Part shown: positions 59,301 to 64,000 of the stretch, in pieces
Numbering within the stretch: the stretch's first letter is position 1
How the letters are laid out: every line of letters begins with the position of its first letter
NCBI RefSeq assembly: GCF_011455495.1
Contig: NZ_CP015029.1
Span: 868,740 to 932,739 of the forward strand
DNA length: 64,000 bases
Reading direction: 5' to 3'
Source: Frederiksenia canicola
Lineage (GTDB): Bacteria; Pseudomonadota; Gammaproteobacteria; Enterobacterales; Pasteurellaceae
The notes under the pieces: generated by a model
The model's input: the letters and a program-made list of their open reading frames with translations, nothing else
The model's database searches: none
Told to the model about the DNA's origin: nothing
Made by a program: the position numbers and the translations under genes

Positions 59301-59944
59301 AACGGCAGGATTTTCAGCAGCCAATTACGCACGACAGTATTCAAGCCTTGTGCGAACAGCTCAATTTAGATGAAAATTGGATTGAGCCTGTCTTGCAATG
59401 GTTTGAGCGAATTCTTGTCACTCCGATTGGAGATAAGCCGTTTCGTCTTTCGCAGATCTCTCAAGCCACTCGCCTAACAGAATGGCAATTCTATTTACGT
59501 TTGGGTAACCGAAAAGCGTTACCTCAACTAAACGCATTACTCAAGCAACACAGCCGTTTGGCAAAACAGCTGCCTGATTTGCAATTGTTACAGGTGGAAG
59601 GGTTTGTTCGTGGCTTTGTGGATTGCATTGTGCAAGTGGAAAATCAGTTCTATGTGATAGATTATAAATCGAATTTTCTTGGATATTTACCACAGGATTA
59701 TGCACGAGAGAAAATTGAAAAAACGATGGGGCAATATCGTTACGACTTGCAATACTTGCTCTATACGTTGGCTGTACATCGCTATTTACGTTCTCGTTTG
59801 GGGCAGAATTATGATTATCAACGGGATTTTGGCGGTATTGCGTATCTGTTTTTACGGGGAATGGATGGTTCTCATAATAGTGGCGTTTATTTTGATAAAC
59901 CAAGTGGTGTACTGATTGACGCAATGGACGAGTTGTTTGGCTAA
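56354..59944 (+). CDS. recB: Exodeoxyribonuclease V, beta subunit RecB
   Basis: RecB is the helicase-nuclease subunit of RecBCD, which processes double-strand breaks for homologous recombination. The start is the ATG at 56354 (MKTLDPISIPLN), giving 1196 residues (E. coli 1180). Motif I is IEASAGTGKTYTMANLYLRL, motif II FAMIDESQDTDNIQYQIF, motif III IGDPKQSIYKFRGADIF, motif V ITIHKSKGLEYPVVWLPF and motif VI LRLLYVALTRAKYQLHL. The C-terminal nuclease keeps VDCIVQVENQFYVIDYKSN with its Asp-Asp-Lys site. recC and recD are not adjacent. A USS lies inside (59152). Confidence 0.96.
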   Translation: MKTLDPISIPLNRASLIEASAGTGKTYTMANLYLRLVLGVECEPLMVEQILVVTFTKAATQELRDRIRAKLRNVAKWFADPDSDDARKNLADPFLARIYQQIQPNLAEALLRLQIAEREMDLASIYTIDSFCQKMLFQYAFDSGVRFDINLQTDERELLQRLSEETWRELFYPASLEETALVARLLQSPENALNKVKGYLSGILPPLTESQQRELNEDYAQQAGRFEQFLATARAYWQTNEGDIIAPIQTAFEQQNADKKIKILNGVSYKEESFKNKWLPTIRAWATNRDWSFPSKELSYFSQSMLNAKASKGAEILRSSHFVQWDEFIQQFETFSDISNQIETKLLYRFFQHLRQKLTDYKHTHLEKNFSDMLTYFYEALQGEKGDVLAGKIRQQFGFAMIDESQDTDNIQYQIFKRIFLDGDKPYGFIMIGDPKQSIYKFRGADIFAYLDAAKQVDAKFTLAKNWRSLPAIVETVNKLFTLPDNKPAFLYPDITFSAVDFKQSNEKLLGNQQETNLYLLAKGYNTTQAAEHCAEQIVLQLNAAQKGEKWVLSEQNETLVERELTPKDIAILVRSHDEAAEIKRSLAARNLQSVYLSERNSVYQSQDAADLAVILNACLHPFSSRALLAALGTSLWGLTAADLFQIKNNETEWDSYVEHFAHYFQVWQLQGVLPMLHKLFIQQQIIARLNSHDDADRRITNILHLAELLQEKMDSVENESSLLRWFHEQIANPNGDSDEQVLRLESEADLIKIITIHKSKGLEYPVVWLPFIAKNAQGARAASMAIYRDEENQVRWSFNSGDEQIKQYQDQAEHAEDLRLLYVALTRAKYQLHLVLPEVWGDKWNAMHYLLAQGDIQKALNTRDAFERKGIAYQAVSLAETFATSRFEPTSTEMNDVEAKTFQGKIRERGSVTSFTALQAQHERLQHVLRNQPLVGWQDMALDYDSHVIATTSIELEQQGERNPFQFPHSTNVGNVLHRFFERQDFQQPITHDSIQALCEQLNLDENWIEPVLQWFERILVTPIGDKPFRLSQISQATRLTEWQFYLRLGNRKALPQLNALLKQHSRLAKQLPDLQLLQVEGFVRGFVDCIVQVENQFYVIDYKSNFLGYLPQDYAREKIEKTMGQYRYDLQYLLYTLAVHRYLRSRLGQNYDYQRDFGGIAYLFLRGMDGSHNSGVYFDKPSGVLIDAMDELFG

Positions 59945-60118
59945 GTTACCCGTTTTACTTCTGTTGGGAAACGTGTAGAATATCGCTCGGTTTTAAACCA
60001 TTTCGTTATATCGCAAGGTTTTGTGTGTAAAGAGATGACCTAATACGGCCCTCCCGTATTCTGCACTTAGTTTACCCTTCACTTTGCTGTGTTTATTATT
60101 TACACAGGAAACTTCTTT

Positions 60119-61222
60119 ATGAAAAAATTTACCGTGCTGCTTTCGGCGGCTTGCTCGCCTTTGGCATTTGCTAGCGTGATTCCAAATTATCACACCGATG
60201 TTCACACCTATGAATTAACCAAATCTTTTGACATTGTTGCTCCTAAAGGCTCATCAGGCGAAACCAATTTATGGGTACCATTGCCTTTTAATGGCGAGTA
60301 TCAAGAGGTGAAATCTATCCAATTTGAAGGAAATTATCAGCAAGCCTACATTACCGAAAATAATCAGTACGGAGTCAAAACGCTCTTTGCCAATTGGGAT
60401 AAAAATGCCGATAAGCGAGAACTAAAAATCACGATGTTAGTGCAAACGAAAGATCGTGAACCAATGGTTCAAGGAGCATTAAACCATTATCAAATGCCGG
60501 AGAAAATTGTCTATTCCGTTGATGTGCTGGAATATTTAAAGCCAACTACTCACATTAAAACAGATGGCATTGTAAAAGAATATGTGGATAACATTGTTGG
60601 TAATGAAACAGATCCGCTAAAAAAAGCAGCACGCATTCATCAATGGGTGGTAAATAATATGGAGCGGGACAATTCTGTATTAGGCTGTGGTGATGGAGAC
60701 GTAGAAAAAATCTTGACCACAGGGGTTTTAAAAGGGAAATGTACTGATATTAATTCTGTTTTTGTCGCCCTTGCTCGTGCAGCAGGGATTCCTGCCCGTG
60801 AAGTGTTTGGCATTCGTTTAGGGCAAGCGGTCAAAATGGGAAAATATTCCGCTAAAGCGTTTGGTAGTGCCGATGAACAGGGCGTTGCAGAGGTAAGCGG
60901 TGGGCAACATTGCCGTGCGGAGTTCTATCTTGCTGGTTTTGGGTGGGTGCCAGTTGATTCTGCGGATGTCGCCAAAATGCGACTTGCGGAGAAAAAAGCA
61001 GTACAAGATAACGATGTGCAAGCCGTTTCGGCTTATCTTTTCGGTAACTGGGAAATGAATTGGATTGGTTATAATCACGCCAGAGATTTTGATCTCTATC
61101 CAGTACCTGAAATGACGCCGCTGAATAACTTTGGCTATCCTTATGCCGAAATTGGTGGCGATCCGCTTAACTTTTTTGATCCAAAAGCGTTCCGTTATGA
61201 ATTTATCGCCAAAAAACGCTAA
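60119..61222 (+). CDS. Periplasmic transglutaminase-like protein
   Basis: This 367-residue protein has a signal peptide ([18 protein letters not shown]) and a transglutaminase-like cysteine-protease fold. The catalytic triad is readable as Cys208 in [18 protein letters not shown], His264 in [20 protein letters not shown] and Asp280 in the same motif. The substrate is unknown; related domains act as peptidases as well as transglutaminases. AGGA lies before the ATG at 60119. It overlaps the start of a MerT-like gene by 26 bases, and a MerP-like gene follows, so the three form a tight operon, and a link between this enzyme and metal handling is plausible but unproven. Confidence 0.82.
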   Translation: MKKFTVLLSAACSPLAFASVIPNYHTDVHTYELTKSFDIVAPKGSSGETNLWVPLPFNGEYQEVKSIQFEGNYQQAYITENNQYGVKTLFANWDKNADKRELKITMLVQTKDREPMVQGALNHYQMPEKIVYSVDVLEYLKPTTHIKTDGIVKEYVDNIVGNETDPLKKAARIHQWVVNNMERDNSVLGCGDGDVEKILTTGVLKGKCTDINSVFVALARAAGIPAREVFGIRLGQAVKMGKYSAKAFGSADEQGVAEVSGGQHCRAEFYLAGFGWVPVDSADVAKMRLAEKKAVQDNDVQAVSAYLFGNWEMNWIGYNHARDFDLYPVPEMTPLNNFGYPYAEIGGDPLNFFDPKAFRYEFIAKKR

Positions 61223-61550
61223 TCGAAGCTTCATCGCCACTTGTCTCACTGCCGTTGTTGCGGCAGTGACATCTACGTTATGCTGTATTGCTCCGTTGAT
61301 TTACTTGATATTGGGCGTGTCTTCAACATGGCTGATTGAGCTCAATGAGTGGGCGTTTTTACGCACACCAATGCTAATTATTTCTTTGGGGGCGTTTGGT
61401 TACGGCTTTTGGTTGTTAAACTTCTCCAATCGAATGATTTGTAGTAAATATCTTTCTCTGCAAACGTTAAAGATTTTATATTGGGTGCTGTTAGGCATTA
61501 TTCTGTTCTTCCTTTTTTATCCAACAATATTACCTTGGGTGTTAGAATGA
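61197..61550 (+). CDS. MerT-like membrane protein
   Basis: This 117-residue inner-membrane protein has three predicted membrane segments. The first holds the vicinal Cys pair in [15 protein letters not shown], the hallmark of MerT-type mercuric transporters; a single Cys (RMICSKY) lies in the loop between helices 2 and 3, where MerT has two. The ATG at 61197 lies inside the transglutaminase gene, so translation is probably coupled. No merR, merA or merB is present, so the transported ion need not be mercury; copper or another soft metal is possible. Confidence 0.8.
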   Translation: MNLSPKNANRSFIATCLTAVVAAVTSTLCCIAPLIYLILGVSSTWLIELNEWAFLRTPMLIISLGAFGYGFWLLNFSNRMICSKYLSLQTLKILYWVLLGIILFFLFYPTILPWVLE

Positions 61551-61852
61551 AAAAGTTAATTCAATTTCCAGTTTATGTTACGTTGTTCTGCGTGATGTTA
61601 TTGAACCCGCTGCACGCCACAGAAAACAATGAAAAGCACGTTGTGATTCAGATCAAAGAAATGACTTGCCAGCTGTGTGCGTATTTAGTGAATAAAGCCT
61701 TGCGTGATGTAAAAGGGGTGATCTCCACAAAAGCAAGTATCAAAGAGCATCAAGTGCAAGTGATTGCGGAAAGCGATGTGGATAATGAAACGTTAAAAGC
61801 GGCTATTTATAAATTGAACTACACGCCTGAGATTGTTTCGACTGAAAACTAG
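61547..61852 (+). CDS. MerP-like periplasmic metal-binding protein
   Basis: This 101-residue protein has a signal peptide (about 1-24, ending LHA) and one heavy-metal-associated (HMA) domain. The metal site is [15 protein letters not shown] with Cys41 and Cys44, equivalent to the GMTCAAC motif of Mer[20 protein letters not shown] is the following conserved part. The start ATG overlaps the MerT-like stop codon as ATGA. It probably delivers the metal to the MerT-like permease, as MerP does to MerT. An inverted USS pair downstream ends the operon. Confidence 0.83.
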   Translation: MKKLIQFPVYVTLFCVMLLNPLHATENNEKHVVIQIKEMTCQLCAYLVNKALRDVKGVISTKASIKEHQVQVIAESDVDNETLKAAIYKLNYTPEIVSTEN

Positions 61853-61878
61853 TCAGTTTGGGCGGCTTAAGCGAAGAG

Positions 61879-61936
61879 ACAAGCGGTTAGTTTCTCCCCA
61901 TTTTTTGCAAAAAAGATCGAGAAACTGACCGCTTGT
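61879..61936. terminator. Inverted USS pair between merP-like gene and leuA
   Basis: ACAAGCGGTTAGTTTCTC (61879-61896) and GAGAAACTGACCGCTTGT (61919-61936) are 18-base arms with one mismatch around 22 bases that include the TTTTGCAAA block. It sits between two convergent genes. Confidence 0.7.
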
Positions 61937-61945
61937 GTTATCTAC

Positions 61946-63490
61946 CTATTTCTTACATTTCAAATCCGCCACTTTTTGTGAGCGGTAAATTGCATTGATG
62001 GCGTGGATCAAGGCACGGGCGGAGGATTCAACGATGTCAGTCGCCAAGCCAACCCCATGGAAACGGCGACCTTGATGTTCAACCACAATATCTACTTGTC
62101 CTAAAGCTTCGGCACCTTCACCTTTCGCCGTCAAATTGTAGTTGAGCATTTTGATTTCCAACCCCGTGATTTTCAAAATGGTGTTGAAAGTCGCATCGAC
62201 AGGACCATTTCCGCCTTGTGAAACATCACTGATTTTCTTGCCGTCTAATTCCACTTGCACGAATGCAGAGGCGGGCAAGCCACTGATGAGCTGCGTGGTG
62301 ATCACGTCTAATTTCAAGCGATCTTCATCGCCTTGCTGCATATCAATAAACGCCAAAGCTTCTAAGTCGTAGTCGAACACTTGTCCTTTTTTGTCGGCAA
62401 GTTTTAAGAACGCATCGTAGAGTTTATCTAAATCGTAGTCGCTTTCTTGATAGCCCATCTCTTCCATATGGTTTTTCACCGCCGCACGCCCTGAACGAGC
62501 GGTTAAATTGAGCTTCTCTTTTTTCAAGCCGATGGTTTCTGGCGACATAATTTCGTAGGTGTTCTTGTGTTTTACCATGCCGTCTTGGTGAATGCCTGAG
62601 GAGTGAGCGAAAGCGTTTGAGCCAACAATCGCTTTGTTCGGCTGAATAGGCATATTGCACAACTGGCTGACCATTTGGCTAACACGATGAATTTCTTGGG
62701 TATTGATACGAGTGTCCAAGCCGTTGAACATGTCTTGACGGGTTTTGATTGCCATTACGACTTCTTCTAATGCCGTGTTGCCCGCCCGTTCGCCGATGCC
62801 GTTGATGGTACATTCGATCTGTCTTGCTCCGTTTTGCACTGCGGTGAGTGAATTCGCCGTTGCCATGCCCAAATCGTTATGGCAATGTACCGAAATCACA
62901 GCTTTGTCGATATTTGGCACACGGTTCATCACATTAGCAATGATGTCACCATATTGATATGGCAAGCAGTAGCCGACAGTATCAGGAATGTTCACCGTGG
63001 TTGCCCCAGCCTTGATCGCGGCTTCAACAATACGGCAGATATTATCTACCCCCGTCCGTCCTGCATCTTCGCAGGAAAATTCAACATCATCGGTATAATT
63101 TCTTGCTCTTTTGACCGCTTGTACTGCCATTTCAACCACATCGTCAAAGGTGCGACGAAGTTTAGCTTCAACATGCAAGGCAGAGGTCGCAATAAAGGTA
63201 TGAATACGGTAGGCCTCCGCTACTTTTAAGGCTTCGTAAGCGGCGTCAATGTCTTTATCTACGGCACGAGAAAGAGCACAAACACGGCTGTTTTTGATAT
63301 GGCGAGCGATAGTCTGCACGGATTCAAAATCTCCCGCCGATGATACAGGGAAGCCAACCTCCATGACATCCACGCCTAAACGCTCAAGGGCGAGGGCGAT
63401 TTGTAATTTTTCTTTGACGGTGAGGCTGGCTTTCAATGCCTGTTCACCATCACGTAATGTGGTATCAAAAATAATAATATTGTTGCTCAT
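61946..63490 (-). CDS. leuA: 2-isopropylmalate synthase
   Basis: LeuA condenses acetyl-CoA with 2-ketoisovalerate, the first committed step of leucine synthesis, and is feedback-inhibited by leucine. The start is the ATG 63488-63490 ([18 protein letters not shown]) with AGAGG upstream, giving 514 residues. [16 protein letters not shown] is the metal and substrate motif, [16 protein letters not shown] carries the metal His pair, and [10 protein letters not shown] is the linker motif; the C-terminal 120 residues are the regulatory domain. leuBCD would lie beyond the left side of this gene but are not in the window. Expression is probably controlled by the attenuator at 63528-63651. Confidence 0.96.
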   Translation of the reverse strand: MSNNIIIFDTTLRDGEQALKASLTVKEKLQIALALERLGVDVMEVGFPVSSAGDFESVQTIARHIKNSRVCALSRAVDKDIDAAYEALKVAEAYRIHTFIATSALHVEAKLRRTFDDVVEMAVQAVKRARNYTDDVEFSCEDAGRTGVDNICRIVEAAIKAGATTVNIPDTVGYCLPYQYGDIIANVMNRVPNIDKAVISVHCHNDLGMATANSLTAVQNGARQIECTINGIGERAGNTALEEVVMAIKTRQDMFNGLDTRINTQEIHRVSQMVSQLCNMPIQPNKAIVGSNAFAHSSGIHQDGMVKHKNTYEIMSPETIGLKKEKLNLTARSGRAAVKNHMEEMGYQESDYDLDKLYDAFLKLADKKGQVFDYDLEALAFIDMQQGDEDRLKLDVITTQLISGLPASAFVQVELDGKKISDVSQGGNGPVDATFNTILKITGLEIKMLNYNLTAKGEGAEALGQVDIVVEHQGRRFHGVGLATDIVESSARALIHAINAIYRSQKVADLKCKK

Positions 63491-63527
63491 AATCGCCTCT
63501 TTATTTGAATAGGATAGAATTTGGTAT

Positions 63528-63555
63528 AAAAAAACCCGCACGTTTTAGGTGCGGG
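63528..63555 (-). terminator. leu attenuator terminator
   Basis: On the minus strand CCCGCAC / GTGCGGG forms a 7-bp stem with a 7-base loop, then T7 (63528-63534), 38 bases before leuA. A GGTGCG segment at the end of the leader peptide gene can pair with its first arm (CGCACC) to make the alternative antiterminator. Confidence 0.85.
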
Positions 63556-63591
63556 TAAGTGTGGATAGTGAACTTTTTTCTTTTCACAGCC

Positions 63592-63651
63592 TTAACCACG
63601 CACCAAGTGCGTTAGAAGTAAAAGGTTGAGAGCAGAAATCAGTTTTACCAT
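63592..63651 (-). CDS. leuL: leu operon leader peptide
   Basis: This 19-codon open frame upstream of leuA reads MVKLISALNLLLLTHLVRG. Seven of 19 codons are Leu, four in a row, with Ile and Val besides; a leucine shortage would stall ribosomes here. The end of the frame contains ACGCAC-TTG-GTGCGT, a pause hairpin, and overlaps the antiterminator half. This arrangement is that of leu attenuation in enteric bacteria. The ribosome binding site is weak (A-rich). Confidence 0.85.
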   Translation of the reverse strand: MVKLISALNLLLLTHLVRG

Positions 63652-63694
63652 TTTTGTGTGTTTATGTTTGCATTGTTATTCAGGAATGGGCGAT

Positions 63695-63722
63695 ATCTTA
63701 ACCGTATTAATGATGAAGTCAA
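63695..63722 (-). promoter_or_regulatory. leuL-leuA promoter
   Basis: TTGACT (63717-63722) and TAAGAT (63695-63700), read on the minus strand, have a 16-base spacer and would start transcription about 37 bases before leuL. Confidence 0.6.
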
Positions 63723-63997
63723 TAGCATATTTCTCTTTTGCAAACGGTTGCTTTGGCAAAATATCTTTTTTGTTTAGCATAATAAACTGGATTTTTGTTA
63801 AAACTCAGATTATTAAATTTTATTAACTATAATTTAACAAAATAATCCTAATGGTGATGGCATAAAATTCATCTTTTCATAAATTTTGCTTGTTTTGCTA
63901 TTTTTTGAGCAATCACAATAAACCAGTCATTTATTTTGAACTCAAAAGCCAAATTTGTTAGCCTGTGAACAGATTAATTATTGAAAAGGATAGAACA

Positions 63998-64000
63998 ATG
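63998..64000 (+). CDS. Start codon of the next gene (cut by window edge)
   Basis: ATG is preceded by GAAAAGGATAGAACA, a good ribosome binding site at 8-9 bases. Nothing of the protein is visible, so the product is unknown. The 275 bases between the leu promoter and this ATG are AT-rich and hold no other feature I can support. Confidence 0.5.

Noticed and set aside
61946-63490. Antisense open frames over leuA and recB
   Set aside because: They are shadows of strongly conserved genes and lack ribosome binding sites or family motifs.

Overview
The window is chromosomal DNA of a member of the Pasteurellaceae. The clearest sign is the DNA uptake signal sequence (USS) with core ACAAGCGGT. I count 32 perfect copies in 64 kb on both strands, many followed at fixed spacing by a TTTTGCAAA block. 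This is the 'Apl-type' USS of the Actinobacillus / Mannheimia / Bibersteinia / Haemophilus ducreyi branch. Gene content and gene order agree (hemE-yjaG-hupA, mobAB-yihD-dsbA, LigE, a P2-like porin). I cannot name the genus from sequence alone. No phage, insertion sequence, plasmid or CRISPR array was seen.

Layout. 0-7.3 kb: end of pepT, panF-yhdT, metJ with its met-box operator, yeaD, hemE-yjaG-hupA and prfA. 7.3-15.1 kb: carA and carB, separated by a phzF-like gene and an AT-rich FRG-domain gene, read from a tandem promoter region with ARG boxes and a PurR box; then cyuA. 15.1-17.3 kb: phnA, periplasmic DNA ligase ligE with a CRP-S competence box, and a DUF5718-like gene. 17.4-23.1 kb: a complete rRNA operon (16S, tRNA-Ile, tRNA-Ala, 23S, 5S) with a boxB/boxA leader and terminator. 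23.2-36.1 kb: map, dcuB (FNR promoter), an orphan sucrose-type PTS EIIBC, dppA, fbp/mpl (CRP site between them), a short zinc-type CDF transporter, satP-potD, an ICMT-like membrane protein and ubiD. 36.2-47.4 kb: znuA, lpxB-EEP-cls, a porin, dsbA-yihD, a mobA-mobB fusion, an orphan Slam, a HAD phosphatase and comF (CRP-S box). 47.4-64 kb: yjjV, cstA/htrA, kdsD-greB, pirin, rep/recB, a transglutaminase-MerT-MerP operon, and leuA with a leucine attenuator. The last three bases are probably the start codon of the next gene.

The genes are mostly housekeeping: haem and ubiquinone synthesis, carbamoyl phosphate, translation, envelope biogenesis, recombination and carbon/anaerobic metabolism. Two competence-regulon genes, ligE and comF, carry the same 23-base CRP-S sequence although they lie 30 kb apart. 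The points most worth a second look are the FRG gene inside the carAB operon, the USS that encodes the linker of the MobA-MobB fusion, the transglutaminase-MerTP operon without any mer reductase, the orphan Slam, and several regulatory regions readable by eye (leu attenuator, carA tandem promoter, met boxes, FNR and CRP promoters).
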